Below are positions 1 to 25,565 of a stretch of 64,000 nucleotides of DNA, one piece after another; positions within the stretch are counted from its first letter, which is position 1; each line of letters begins with the position of its first letter. The stretch spans positions 20,515,001 to 20,579,000 of the forward strand of contig CM049407.1 of NCBI GenBank assembly GCA_026929865.2. The letters run 5' to 3'. The notes beneath the pieces were generated by a model. That model saw nothing but the letters and a program-made list of their open reading frames with translations, made no database searches and was not told the DNA's origin. This DNA is from Hyperoplus lanceolatus. Lineage: Eukaryota > Chordata > Actinopteri > Uranoscopiformes > Ammodytidae. The position numbers were made by a program, and so were the translations under genes.

Positions 1-188
1 AAACCAGATATTATGCTACCTAAAATAATGTGTTTAAAACTAAAAAGATATGTGAGTGACTATCACATCAAACTCTTTTGGCAGGGAGGCAACAATCTCA
101 AATATTTGTAGAGGTAGGCTTACAGGGAAACAAAAAATAAGTTGAACAATTTAAACAAGTCATTAAGCTACATCATTTGTTAATGACA

Positions 189-686
189 TTACAGGTTTTT
201 TGCCAGAAAGAATAGTCTGTCTAGAGCAGCAGTTTTGGAAAAATATTTTCTGCCAGGGAGATTGTACCTTGGGTCCAACACATTTATCAACTTTTTGAAC
301 CCGTCCTTTTCCACTGTGCTCATGGGCATCATGTCTTTTGCTATACAATAAGACACTGCGTATGTTACATCTTTATGTCTTTTTGTTTGTTTTTCATACG
401 GTGTAATTGCCTCAAAAGATTGACAGCTGTTTTGGAACAGCCCTGCGCTGCTGACAGCTGCGGTGGGACGGCGGGCAAAGCTTGTTGTTGCGCAAATTTG
501 CATGCTTTCTGTGTGTTCGATGGGATGGTACTTTTTCAGATGTTGAAATAAGTTTGTAGTGTTTCCCATTCGTGCTGGCACCGACCGACGGCATATTTTA
601 CAGACGGTCTTATCCTTTGCTTTATCACTTTTAAGATAGCCAAACCACTTCCATATAACGGACGTCCTGGAACCTTTTTTTTCCAA
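189..686 (-). pseudogene. hAT-type transposase N-terminus (BED zinc finger) remnant
   Basis: An open frame of 165 codons in a taf1 intron resembles the start of ZBED/hAT transposases. Residues about 8-60 form a BED-type zinc finger: WKWFGYLKSDKAKDKTVC, then CKIC as the first Cys pair, and HLKKYHPIEH as the His pair. After the finger it resembles a short piece of the transposase core (LINVLDPRYNLPGRKYFS). The catalytic domain and dimerisation region are absent, so this is a truncated relic and not a working transposase. Flanking target duplications were not identified. The family call is inferred from motif memory. Confidence 0.7.
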
Positions 687-1034
687 CCACTTCTTCTACG
701 GCGGATGATGCAGGTTCACTTGCAGCCTCCGCTGTTCCACTCATGTTATCTTTTTTTTCCTCGCCAAATACTCCTCTCCGCTCTCCTCTCCTTTCCGCGG
801 CGCTCGAAGCTCAAACATGCACCGGGAAATGGGCGTGTACTTCGACATGAACGGCAAACACTGCGATCTGACTGGCTGTTGCGAGTATTTCTGCTGCGTG
901 ATTGGCTGTTGGGTAAATCCATATCAGCAGTTTTTTTATTTTTTTTATTAGTTTTTTTTTCAAATCGAGCACTTATGTCTTATGCTTATCGAAATAATCA
1001 ACGTGAGTTTTATCGCGATTATAATCAAAATCAA

Positions 1035-1139
1035 ATTATTGCCCAGTCCTACCTTCAGGTAGTGGATGATGAGGAGATATTTACTGACTTTGACGAAAAG
1101 TGACAACAAGCTTTCTCCAGAATCGCTGACTCCACCTTT
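1035..1139. mobile_element. Truncated half of a TTAA-target MITE
   Basis: The terminal sequence AGAATCGCTGACTCCACCTT followed by TTAA at about 1136 matches the right end of the elements at 16.6, 46.2 and 48.1 kb. The left half is missing or too diverged to see. It lies in a taf1 intron. Confidence 0.5.
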
Positions 1140-1212
1140 AAACCTCTGTGGCAGCAGACGAGCCAAACACAGTTTCTCTAGAGGGACTAATTATGAGTAA
1201 ACATGTTCTTAC

Positions 1213-2668
1213 CAGTTGGGCTCGGAGAGGAGGGTTCCTCTTTCTTATTAGCAGGTGTGGGAAGAGTTGGCGGCGGTGGAGGAGGCATGAGCTTAGAATC
1301 GATATCCTCGCAGTCGGCATCATAGTCATCCTCATCATCTAAGAATGAGAAATTTGAAATTTGTTTTGTTAAGGCTGCTGCCATCCGTAACAGTTTTACA
1401 TTGAAATTGATGCAAAAGTAAAGAGAAATTCGACATCAACATTGGACAACGATTGAAAATAAATTTCTATGCATTGGAAAACAGTAAAAAACGGTTTTAC
1501 TCGGGCGCTCCGGTGGCGTAGTGGATAGAGTGCGTACCATATTGGCTCAGACCTTGTTGCAGTGTTCGGGGTTCGAATACGACCCGTGGACCTTTACTGT
1601 GTGTCATCCCCCCTCTCTCTCTGTCTCCCCCATTTCAACTCTTTACTATCAAAAAAAGCTTGAAAATGGGGGCACCCTTAGCTCAGTTGGTAGGGCGTGC
1701 CCCCCATGGGCCTCGGCCAGCAGCGGACCCGGGTTCGATTCCAGCCCGCGGTTGTTCTCTGCATGTCACTCCCTGACATGCAGAGATGCCCCATTTCAAC
1801 TCTGTCTCTACACTATCAATAAAGCATAAAAATGCCCAAAAATATCTTTAAAATATATATATTGAAAATGCCAAAAAAAAAAAACATTTTTACTGGGGTG
1901 TAACTACACATTTTGAAAATTTTGATTTTTTTTAATCAAAGTATAGGTGATATCAGTTTAATAGATTTAAGAAGAAACTAAATTGATAGATACATAGATC
2001 TAACTTTTAATTGAGTCAAACAACATCCAAACACAAATAGTAAGAGGCTATGGGTTCATTACCTGTATTCCTGCTGGGCTGCAAAGACCCCATGGCCTGA
2101 CGGTACTTCTTCGTCTCATCCTCGGCGACCTCACTGATGTCAGAGTAATCCACTGCATCGTCGTTGTTTTTTACCCAACCTGCATGAGGATTATAGTTAC
2201 ATTGGAGATGTCAGTCACCCTATTATGTTGAACCCCAGTCTGAATGAATTGCAAAGTTAAATTCTAAATGTCAACCAACCCTTACCTTCTGCATCCACAC
2301 TACCGTTGTCTTTGCCATCCAGTTCATCGTCCTCCTCATTGGCGGTGATTTCTGTGATGAGTGAGCCCAGACCCAGAGAACCCAATCCAGCCAAATGCTT
2401 TTTGGACTCCTGGGGGTTGAGAAGAAATGACAAAATGTTCAGCAGCAAGAATGCTAAATGACCTGGTAAATAGTTTCTTGTAGAAAATAGTCCATGGTGT
2501 ATAGTTTCTACAATGAATCTTAGAAGTGGGAAAGTATCTTTAAAGCACCCTACATTGTCCAGGACACTGTCATCCTCCAGCTGTCCATCTTCGTTGATGT
2601 TTCCAAAGAGGAAGCCAGTGAGAGAGAAAGGACGATCTTGGTCCTCGTCGCTGTCTGAGTCCGACATC
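1213..2668 (-). CDS. taf1: TAF1, TFIID subunit 1, N-terminal exons (partial)
   Basis: These are the first coding exons of the largest TFIID subunit, a nuclear scaffold for RNA polymerase II pre-initiation complexes. Coding exons on the minus strand are 2668-2554 (ATG at 2667-2665), 2409-2286, 2179-2063 and 1338-1213. All junctions are GT-AG and in phase. Translation begins [20 protein letters not shown] and continues through [18 protein letters not shown], the [16 protein letters not shown] stretch and [18 protein letters not shown]. These match vertebrate TAF1 closely and in order; in the human protein this is the TBP-binding TAND region. The human N-terminal extension before MSD is not seen; instead an acceptor AG lies directly before GATG. 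The remaining roughly 95 percent of the gene lies left of base 1. The introns carry a hAT relic and two SINEs. Confidence 0.93.
1504..1662 (+). mobile_element. tRNA-derived SINE
   Basis: The head carries a Pol III A-box-like TGGCGTAGTGG and a B-box-like GGTTCGAATAC, followed by the CT-rich tract GTCATCCCCCCTCTCTCT and an A-rich tail. It is distinct from the SINE directly downstream. A functional tRNA is excluded because no acceptor stem or cloverleaf closes. Confidence 0.7.
1668..1830 (+). mobile_element. tRNA-derived SINE (family also at 33.3 kb)
   Basis: The head GGGGCACCCTTAGCTCAGTT contains an A box (TAGCTCAGTTGG), followed by a B box (GGGTTCGATTCC). A body reading TCTCTGCATGTCACTCCC follows, then a tail ending CACTATCAATAAAGCATAAA. 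A second copy with the same architecture is at 33256-33400. Confidence 0.8.
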
Positions 2669-2987
2669 CTGAATACACAATATTTACATTGACACTTTAG
2701 ACATTTGTCTCATCTTGCTATACTCGTATCAGAGACAGACATAACTCTGTGGGAGGATACTGCCGAAGAGTGGCAACCAGACGGAGTTTAATAACATTAC
2801 AACCTGTTGAGATTTCAGTAACGTCACCATTTCTCCCAATTAAATCAATACATTGTAACTTCACTATGTAACATATGCAACGATGAAATGTGTTCATCGT
2901 TAGCTGGCGGCGTCCGCTTAAGTAAAGCATGATTGCCATCTATTTTTATGATGAAAACAAAATGTCAAAGATGCAACCTACACTTAC

Positions 2988-3115
2988 CTTTAAGGAGCGA
3001 ACTTCAGATGATTTAACTCCGAGTTTAAGCCAGTTTTTCTATGTCTGTAGGACGTTTATGGTAAGGGCAGCTCAATCTGACGAAGGAGCTAAGTTAGCTA
3101 ATGTTTGCTGACAAA
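2988..3115 (-). other. taf1: Candidate taf1 5' untranslated exon 1
   Basis: A strong donor, CTTTAAAG|GTAAGTG, lies on the minus strand with its exon edge at 2988. It pairs with the acceptor ending at 2669, directly before the taf1 start codon. No ATG-initiated extension in frame is apparent, so the exon is probably untranslated. The 5' boundary is a guess. No TATA box is evident. Confidence 0.45.
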
Positions 3116-3362
3116 ATAACTTGTAGGTTAACTAAAATCTATGTTAACATCTCCCATACGTGTGTCTCTATCAGCTGTGAGCTTAAAATAAATAAAAATT
3201 ACAAAAATGCATTGAGTGCAGCCTTAACAGAGCCAGGTTTCGTGTAAACTTTTGTTTTTATTTATGTGTGTATGGTATTGATGGCGCCTCCATTAGCTTA
3301 GCTAGCTACCGCAAAGTCCAAATGACCCGGATGGAAACGATGAGGCGTTCAGGCACTCCCAG

Positions 3363-5544
3363 GTTGCGTTCCGAATCGCATACTCATTCTTTTTTCTATT
3401 CTACATACTACATCCGACGATAAAAAGAATCTAGTTAGGATGCAGTAGGCATACTATTGGGACATACTTTTCTCTCTTATTTCATCATAACATTGCGCCT
3501 TGATCTTGCCTCTTGCTTTTATATCCGTCGCATCCCCGTTTGTTTTCATGTGGAGGCTCATAGACATTATAAAGGATAGACGCCGCATTGGGCGTTGAGC
3601 GCGAGAAATGCGGGCGCCATCTTGGACCGGTCACACGTTCCACTCAGTGTAGTCTGTTTGGCAGGTGGAATGAACTGTCAGCGCATGTAATTAATCATAT
3701 CTCATTAAATACCAAACTGATTTTCACGCGGTTTTCTTTGCTGCAAAGATCATACATGTAGCTAAGATATAGGGCACAAGTTTCGACGTGTTTTAATATT
3801 CATAGTGGGCTTAACAGTCATAGAAGATTCTGATATGATATAATAACCAGACGTCCGAGTCACACACTTCGTCCGGGAGGAGATTGAAACGAAGGATGTG
3901 TTTCTGCTTGGGGAACATATTGAGGAGACAGTTTGGCATCGACAACCACCATTCCGACTTGTTGTCATTGGTTGTGTCTGTCTCACAAATTAAGGCTGCA
4001 CCGCATTGCCAAACTCGCCTCGCTTGAATTTCTCTTCGGAGTAAAATGCGATTGTATGGTTAACTTTATTTTATGCATTTGAGTATTATTGTTTGCTGTT
4101 GTTGTTTGATTTTCCCTTAGTTTAATACTTTTGATTGCTGTGGTTTTGTATTGAATGTGTTTTTAAATGTACCGCGCTGCAAGGCACGCATTGATTTCCT
4201 GTCTGTGTCTGAGGAACCAACTCGAGACTAGACTGAACTTGGTATTCCCCCTAGTATAGAACATTGGACAACCAAGAAGACTTTGCTTTAAAAAAATCCC
4301 GTCCTCTTTTAAGAGGCAATTGCCCTAACAAGCTTGTGTTTTAAATTAGAGAAATAAAACATATTTTTACATGAACACTCATGTTGTCCTTCTCTTTTAA
4401 TGAGATATTATATACACTGGTTTTTATTTATAGGCTATTTAATGCCTTCATGGGAAACATCCACCCTTCATATGTACCATGCTCGACTACTCCTCCTAAA
4501 TTGCCCCGAGCTAACTCCAGTTTAGGAATAACTGCCTTTTCATGTAGTGCCCCTAATTCATGGAATGCTCTGCAGAGCAAATTAAAAATGACTGCTCTTC
4601 CTACTCTTGGTTTATTTCAATCTATGATTTCTGAATTTTACACATCTGACTGTAACTGTTTTAGCTGAATTCATTGTTCATTTAGTATTTTATTTTTGCT
4701 CTTGTTTTGTATTTTGTATAGGCCTACTTTATTTAAATTAATATATTTTATCCTATTTTATTTCTGTTCTCTGTTTATGTTATCCCTGTGATTGTCTTTA
4801 TTGTGTATGCTCGTCACTGTAAATGAATAAATATATTTATATATAGCCTAATCATATAGGCCTATTGTTAACTTATTAAAATAGCTGACTTTACTGCCCC
4901 TATCTGTTTCTGCTTCCCTTTTCGGGGGATGTTCCTCGTTTTGATCTCGGACGTCTGGTTACTTATATCATATCAGAATATTCTATGACTGTTAAGTCCA
5001 CTATGAATATTAAAATACGTCGAAACATGTGCCCTGTATCATAGCTACATGTATGATCTTTGCAGCAAAGAAAACCGCGTGAAAATCAGTTTGGTATTTA
5101 ATGAGATTTGATTAATTACATGCGCTGACAGTTCATTCCACCTGTCAAACAGACTGCACTGAGTGGAACGTGTGACCGGTCCAAGATGGCGCCCGCATTT
5201 CTCGTCAGCGCCAATAGGCAGTAGCGGCCAACGCGGCGTCTATCCATATATAATGTCTATCCATATATAATGTAATATATATAATATATATTATATTATA
5301 TATAATATATAATAATATAGAGGCTTCGTCGATGTTACGTCCATTACGTCACTTCACGTGCGCAGTGGATTGTGGTTCAGAATCGCCCAAATAGGATGCA
5401 CTTTTCAACACTAACAATCTTGGCCGCATGAAGTAGGACATCCGGGTACTTCTAACCATCCTAAATCTGGCCACAAGAATCGGGACATCCTAAATCTTTT
5501 TTCTACATACTATATAGTAGAAAGTATGCGATTCGGAACGCAAC
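3363..5544. mobile_element. 2.2-kb inverted-repeat DNA transposon, superfamily unresolved
   Basis: The ends are inverted: GTTGCGTTCCGAATCGCATA at 3363 pairs with its complement ending at 5544. The element is flanked by a CCCAG duplication (3358-3362 and 5545-5549). A second, longer inverted repeat of about 290 bp lies inside: 3566-3863 pairs with 4947-5247 and includes ATGGCGCCCGCATTTCTCG. The outer subterminal parts on the two sides differ. The 1.1-kb core has no intact transposase; a short open stretch near 3870-3990 and a LINE relic are the only coding-like content. An AT-rich palindromic tract sits at 5250-5325. The 5-bp duplication does not point clearly to a known superfamily. Confidence 0.75.
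4381..4668 (+). pseudogene. Non-LTR retrotransposon ORF2 C-terminal fragment
   Basis: The frame ends with SSLGITAFSCSAPNSWNALQ and a short tail, then a stop. This resembles the extreme C-terminus of fish LINE ORF2 proteins, in which an FS-x-SAPK/R-x-WN-x-LP block follows the reverse transcriptase. No reverse transcriptase motif is present, so only the tail survives. It sits inside the inverted-repeat transposon at 3363-5544 and was either captured or inserted there. Confidence 0.6.
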
Positions 5545-5549
5545 CCCAG

Positions 5550-7399
5550 TAACGTGGTAACTCCCTAATAGGTCCATGAAAAACTCCCTTCGTCACAAAG
5601 GAGTGTAATTTTTAATATCCGGAATATTTGTTGGCATTCCGTGGGCTAGGCATGCAAAACAAAGCGTTATCTTTTAAAGGGATTATTACATTATTAATTA
5701 TTTGTTATTTTCTGCCCCTAAACATCTCATAAATCTCTGTACTATCAGCCAAATACTTACCACTTATAACTTACAATTGACATCTGTATTGTATATAAGT
5801 ATTCTACTCCATGTACAGTAGGCAATCTCGTTTACATTATATTATTAATTCATGCTTTATCTCTACATTTTTGTTTTTTGCACAAAATGTCAGTGTGTAT
5901 TAGGTCTCAGATTTTCTCTTTCCTTGTGTGTTCTTCATACATTCTTTTTAAAATGTTACATTGAGCAAACAAATTTCTGTCCCCTAGGGGGGGCATGACA
6001 GAAAATAATTGAGAACCACTGCCTCATCCTATCCACTCCAGCTTCCCTTGGTCAACAGGTTTTCAGTATGAATCCCAAAATCAGACCCCTCTCAGGCTTG
6101 ATTTTTGCAATTTGGAAGCAACCATCTTAGCGTTCATGTATCAGGGTGTTGTAAAATGACACAAATATAAAGTTCAGTTTGTAGTTGTGAAAACGTTTTT
6201 TTTCTTCATTTTTCTATTTACTTTACAATATCATATCATAACAATTGAGGTCCCAAAGATCTAAAACATTAAAGTCTGAGGTTAAACAGCTTTATAGTCA
6301 AACAATAAAACCAAACAAAAAAACAGTAACTGTTTAGCCAGTTTTAATAGTTTTAAAACACTTGGTTTGTAAAATAGTACAAAATTGATCCTGGACGCCA
6401 CAGTATGAAACCAGCCCAATAATGCAAGTTGATAGGTGTGTTCCTTTAAAAAGCATCTTCTACAGACATGTTAAGTTCAACTGGCCTTACCATACACATA
6501 CTGTACTCACTAAAACATATACAAGCAATAGTTTAAATATAATGGCTGACCCCAGTAATACATTTACAAGTGATTCTTAAAAAACAAAATAAAAAGGGAA
6601 GGGTAGGGGAGAAATCCGACCACAATGCCAACCGGTATCTGGCAGTAAAATCATGCAGTATTACAATCGTTCCACTAAAGAGAAACAGCAAAGTACTACA
6701 GCTGTCACACAGTGAGAAAGAGGGCAGCCGAGAGGCGTCCCTCTATCAGACAGACAGTGTTTTAAAGAGTTCATTGGTTTTGATTTATGAATTGTTACTG
6801 AGAGAGAGTTTGACAGTTGAGCAGCAGCTCGGTGGTCTCCCTTCCCACGTTTGCATACATTGTAAAGTTGCGAAAGGTCTCCAGTGAGGAGAACTAGTCA
6901 TCCACAAAACGCACCAATTTAGAAAAATATAACTAATTGCTATTGAACAAAACCCCAAAATGTGGGATATTCTCTTAGTATGTTGTGAGGAAATAAAAAA
7001 AGCTAAGAAATACAGTTGAATAAATAAATTGCATGACATCCATAAAAATTGAAGTGGATCCATCAAGTCGAGAGAATGCTATCCACGTTATACACACCAT
7101 GCGTTTTTCTTTTGGCCCGGCAGTATTTGAAAATGAGGGCTCCATCCTCTCCACTACATCCAAAGTCCCAACCTCATTATCAGGTGAAAAAAGTTGCCAG
7201 AAAATATCTAAAATATGTCAACATTTAGAGAAAGGGTTCTTTGATTTCAATTGATTTTCCATGGATAACATGGTCTCTGGCTTTTACTAATTCAGAAGTG
7301 ATCGATGTCGATGGCAATGAGGAAACACAGGAGGGAGACTCTCACAGTGTTGCAACAATGAAGCCGCTCTGTGTCGTTGCCTCGCTGGCTGGCCTATTG
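5550..7399. other. Non-coding: intergenic DNA and probable fam76b 3' UTR
   Basis: No protein-like open frame or RNA gene was recognised. The part next to 7400 is probably the 3' UTR of fam76b on the minus strand, but no convincing AATAAA on that strand could be assigned. Confidence 0.5.
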
Positions 7400-20959
<13,560 letters not shown>

Positions 20960-21013
20960 GTCCACCTGCTCGCTGTGGTTGGAAAACCGGCTGCACGAAC
21001 CCTGAGTTAGCAA

Positions 21014-21908
21014 CCGAGCTCCGTGAATCCACTGAAGAATGTCTTCAAATCCCCCCTCGGAGAACAGTAGAGATTATGATCCCCCCACACAAAAGGAAGC
21101 TGCCATCTTTTCCCAGCAGCCTCTCAATCCCTGACTCGACCGAAGTTAAAAATGGCGCCCCCTGCCGAGAGTCGATTTATGGCATGCTGCCTTCTCTGTA
21201 CCACGTACAAACCGTACTATTATAAGGGTAGATGGAGAAAGAAGAGATTTTACATAATTGTGTGAATGGGGAATAACTTGGGAAAAGCACTAGACTCCCT
21301 AGAGACAAGGTGTTTAATTTGGTCATACTATTCTGGATACTCGATCAAGCTTAATCTATGATCTTTATTATAAAAAACTTAAAATGTATCCTTCCATTAT
21401 AATCATATAAATGCATTTCAGGTTAGCAAGTTCTCAAACAGTGTGTGCCACAGATAAAGAAATACCCTGTTTTTAGAAAGCGATTGCTATTGCTCCTCCA
21501 TCTTTGACAGAAAATATGAAGTTTCCTTCAACACAAAATATCTTAGGACATAAATATTGTGATTTTAATTTTGTTGGTATCCAAAATCATGTGCATACTT
21601 CAAAAATAATATGAATACTCAAATTAAATATCAGTCTGGACTAGGTTCATGATAATATTCTCTCCACTTCAAGTTATTTGATTTTTCATGGTTCTTAAAA
21701 ATCTGCTTTTACATGATTGTAGAATAACCCAATGTAAAACAACGTTTTTAGTTTAGGATTTTGCTCAATAAGAACTGTATAATAAATAAGTTCAGTGCGC
21801 AGACAAGATACAATTAAGAATTCAAGGTTTTGAAAACAAAAGCTGTCCACAGGTTCAGGCATCTTTCTCAGAGAAACAGCTTCAAGTCATTTTAAGCACA
21901 AGTCATTG
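21014..21908. other. mtmr2 upstream / cwc15 downstream spacer
   Basis: The first about 200 bases are GC-richer and include ATGGCGCCCC-like promoter sequence next to the mtmr2 start; the remainder is AT-rich. No other gene was seen. Confidence 0.5.
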
Positions 21909-21914
21909 TTTATT
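21909..21914 (-). terminator. cwc15: Poly(A) signal AATAAA for cwc15
   Basis: TTTATT on the plus strand reads AATAAA on the minus strand, about 250 nt past the cwc15 stop codon. No better signal was seen between it and the stop. Confidence 0.6.
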
Positions 21915-22159
21915 GAAATGAATAAAAATGAAAAAATCCAGAAAGACTCAGATGTTGAATCAAATGTAACAATCCCATTCAACTTTTCACAAGCTTTATT
22001 CAGAGGATGGAATTCATCAACTGATTTATATACAACCTTTTACGTATGGTTTCAAAACGCTATCTACCATTCTTGCGACAGGAGACAACTGGAGAGTGGA
22101 AACCAAAGAAGTTAGGTTTAAAAAAAAGAAAAGAAATATAAATCAAGACATCCTATACT

Positions 22160-23881
22160 TTACTTTACATATTTCTCCATAAACTTTTTGTGGAACTCTG
22201 AGCGCAGGGTGTCATTTACAAAGCGTTTCTCTTTCCGTGCTTCGTCCACTCCTTTGGCGCAATTCTTGAACACAACATCGTCATCCCACCTAGAAAGATA
22301 ATAACCAATTGTTGATGATAAGTGAATACAGAAGAGACATTTCCTTTTTTTAAATATAACATTCATGTTGTGTATACATGTGTGTGTTTGTGACATACCT
22401 TCTCTTGACTCTGAATGTATTCTGAACCGGGGTAATCTGTTGTTGTTGCTGCTGCTGCTGTTGTTGTTGTTGTTGTCCTGCCAAATTAATCAATGGATTG
22501 CCACTCAAGATATTCTCCATGCGAATCCTCTCCTCCTCTGCCTTCTGCTCTCGCTCCTGTGATACAAAAAATAATGATTCACTGAACTCAAACCTCTCCC
22601 AAAAGGTAACCCATGGGTTAATTTGCTGCTTGTGCGGTCATGCGGTTCTTGCAGGTAAAAATGGCCGGTCTGAAATGTCACTTTACTTTGCGTTCTTGCT
22701 CCTCAGCCCGCTCCTTCTTAATCTTCTCCAGTTCTGCCAGAAGAGCCGCAGTGTCATCATCATCACTGTCCTCGTCGGAGTCCTCGTCCTCATCGTCCTA
22801 TTAACAACAAAGAATCGGTGGTGAGGGAGGGAGCACAATGAGCTTAAAGAGCATTCGTCACCACCAAGTGTCCGCAAGCACTTACATCAGTGAGAGGGTC
22901 GTCAGCATCAAGGTTGGCTGCTGGGATCTGATCCAGTCTGGGCCTCTTTGAAGATGAAGATGAAGATGATGAGGATGTGGTGTGCTCTGGAAAATCAGGG
23001 TCGGTGCAGTATTTTAATTAATTAGTTGTTCATATGTGGATAACCATTAGATAAAAGGAAGAGACTTGATGGGGAATGTACACACAAAAAATGTTATGAA
23101 CATAATGTCAAACATCTCCAGAGACACCCACCTCTTGGTCCTCTCTCTCTGGTCTTTTCACGGACAGCTACACGCTCCCTCTCTTCCAGCTCCCTGCGGA
23201 AGTCACGGGCACGCACCTCCTCGGGGGCATCCTGGGTAGGTTGCCTGAAGACAGCAGAATATTCGGGAAGGAAAAATGTTTTAAGTATAAATATTGCTTA
23301 TAATATTTTGCTTGCAGCATATTTCCCTCCTTCAGCATGAACAGACAGGCGATGCAGAAGGTAACCGTCCAGGAAGTATGCAACACATCGTTACTCAAAC
23401 TAGTTTATTCCTTCTGCTATTAGCTGTTGAAAACAGACTTCACCAAATTTAAATGACTGTTATTTATTCTAATTTACTGTTTTTTTTTATATAGTTATTA
23501 TTGTTACTTATTATACCTTCTTCTGTTCTGTCCCATGTCCTTAACATGTTTCCTTTGATTTTATCATTGGTTGTCTGTTTTATGATGGATGGTGGATGTA
23601 TGGCTGGGACCTATGGCTACGAATGAATTGCCCCTTTGGAGATAATAATACTGTACGTAAATCAGTGCTGTGCTCAGCATCCAGCAGTGCATCCAGCGAC
23701 ACACTGTTTCCAACCAAGAGCTCAACTCCATTCACGTTGCATCTGCTGACCTGTACTTGATCTTTGTGTGACCTGGAAGATCTCGACTGGAATACTGCTT
23801 GGACAGGGCACTCAGGTCCCCTTCTCCTTTACCCCTCCCTCCTCTCGCGGGCTCAAACGTTGGTCTGGCAGCTGTAGTCAT
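22160..23881 (-). CDS. cwc15: CWC15, spliceosome-associated (Cwf15/AD-002) protein
   Basis: This is a component of the Prp19/CDC5L-associated activated spliceosome in the nucleus. Six coding exons on the minus strand: 23881-23751, 23244-23132, 22986-22886, 22797-22687, 22556-22399 and 22289-22160 (stop). Phases agree, giving 247 residues (human 229). The start [20 protein letters not shown] and the end [18 protein letters not shown] are nearly invariant in the family and are the parts that contact the spliceosome core. Between them lie an Arg/Glu-rich helix, a Ser run, a KRPRLDQIP signal-like patch, an acidic Asp/Glu run, a charged helix and an 11-Gln run not found in the human protein, which accounts for part of the extra length. 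An in-frame upstream Met at 23974 is rejected because it lies before the splice acceptor. Confidence 0.96.
22442..22474 (-). repeat. cwc15: CAA/CAG trinucleotide run encoding 11 Gln in cwc15
   Basis: A mixed CAA-CAG-CAA tract in the sixth coding exon encodes 11 consecutive glutamines after NPLINLAG. The interrupted codon pattern usually limits slippage. The run is an insertion relative to human CWC15. Confidence 0.85.
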
Positions 23882-24648
23882 CTTCGATGGCTCTGCTGTG
23901 GCAACACGTAAGAAATGAGCAGACATTAGTATAATTAATAAAGTCAACTTTTCAATGATGAAGCAGCAGCCCACTCTTTCACTCTCACAACGAATGGCAC
24001 ATGTTACATAAGTTTGGATACAGACAGTGTAGAGTGCAGTGGCTAGAGAAAGATCACAAGGCTCTGCTGCTTAGAATTAAACATTGCACAGATTGTCTGC
24101 AGCAGAGTAGTGAAACAATTATAATTTACAGATAATATATTCTTGAAATAATGTAGTTGAGTACAGCATTAATATTAATGAGTATATCATCACACAGGGA
24201 TAATGAGTTATGCTGCTACAGAATTAAATAGCCAATTTCCCAACTGCGGCAAGTTCAAACTGTTCTCTCGTCAAATATAAAGCTTAAAGAACTTTCAATA
24301 ACAAGCTAAGCAACATATTGGACCAGGGGGTTGGGTTCGTAATATTAATAGCGCAAACACCAAGGTTAGTGTTATCATGTCTTTATGGGACATATACTCG
24401 CCATTATTGGGCAAATAATCAGTTATCTATCTATTGTTAACTACAAAACACAAGCTAGGCAGCTAGCCAATACAGCTAATAAGTTGCTAGCAGGCTCGGG
24501 TAAATCAACGCTGTTGATGAAAACAATACTATTCCGCGCGACTTTATATCGTCAAACAGGAATTAAATATATGTTATATTAGTTGAAATATGACTAAGAT
24601 TGACAAAATGTGCATTTTATAGATGAATTTTAGAGCAATAATACTTAC

Positions 24649-24700
24649 AAAGCTGCTGCCACTTTTATTCCCCAGCACACGACAAAGCAAACCCGACAGA
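24649..24700 (-). other. cwc15: Candidate cwc15 5' untranslated exon 1
   Basis: A strong donor, AGCTTT|GTAAGT, with its exon edge at 24649 precedes an acceptor at about 23896 just before the cwc15 start codon. The transcription start is not determined. Confidence 0.5.
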
Positions 24701-25332
24701 AGAAATAACGTCACGTCCTGTAGAAACCTGTGGGTGGGAATGATGCCTTCAAGAATCACTGGGAAATTAGATAACCAATATTAATGTACATTCTAAATGA
24801 ATATCATTAAATATAACGTTGGCAATATTCAGCTAAACATAAAAAAATGTGTTTCTGTAAAAGAAGTGGTACTCAACAAATATTCATCAGTTTCTACGTT
24901 TTAAAGTTTTTTTCGATTGCTATACCACAGTGGGCACAACTGTAGCTCAATGTGCAAAACTCTAACTACAGTCTGCACTACCAACAGTCACTGGAGCTGA
25001 ACAGTTCACCTCACCTGCAAAATCATAGACCTAATATTGCAAAATAGTCTCAGTGCAGCAAACACTATGAATTGTCCTCACTGAGATAACACACACTGTC
25101 ACTCAGAATATGCTCAGAGTACAAACAGTAGCATCAAACCCCAATACATAAATTACAAATCTTTAATCTTTAATCTTTAATCTTTACAGTTTGAATAATT
25201 TGTGTTATTTCACACAAAATACGTAATATTTTCTTTGATGAAAGGGTGAAATTCTTTCACATGAAATTGTTTATTTTATAACATAGCCTACCAGTTTTTT
25301 TAGGAAAACAAAAAGAAATGAAAATAAGAAGT

Positions 25333-25565
25333 TTTTTTTTTATTTATTTATTTATTTCTTTCGGACAATTCCACACAATACACAATTATCTCTTTCACAT
25401 CATAAATCTTAATTAGTGTTGTCCGAAGGGTGACGGAAGAAGCCTAAGGCTTATCGAGTCCCGCCCCCACTTTCATCAGATTCAAAATCAGATACACATA
25501 CTCCCGAAAGAAAGAACAGTGACAGAGCTCAAAAAATGAGTAATTTTCTTCTCTCAGCTGTTGTC
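25333..25565 (-). mobile_element. Probable LINE 3' end
   Basis: Read on the minus strand, the sequence CGGGACTCGATAAGCCTTAG leads into TTCTTCCGTCACCCTTCGGA and a terminal AAAT repeat with poly(A). This resembles the 3' UTR and tail of fish Rex/L2-like LINEs. It forms the left border of the insertion in the TA-target element. No open reading frame is attached. Confidence 0.5.

Noticed and set aside
705-1103. Plus-strand 132-codon frame next to the hAT relic
   Set aside because: Composed of T-rich low-complexity and MITE sequence; no domain and no splice context.
1504-1830. tRNA-like sequences that could be read as tRNA genes
   Set aside because: A and B boxes are present but the stems do not close and both continue into SINE bodies and tails.
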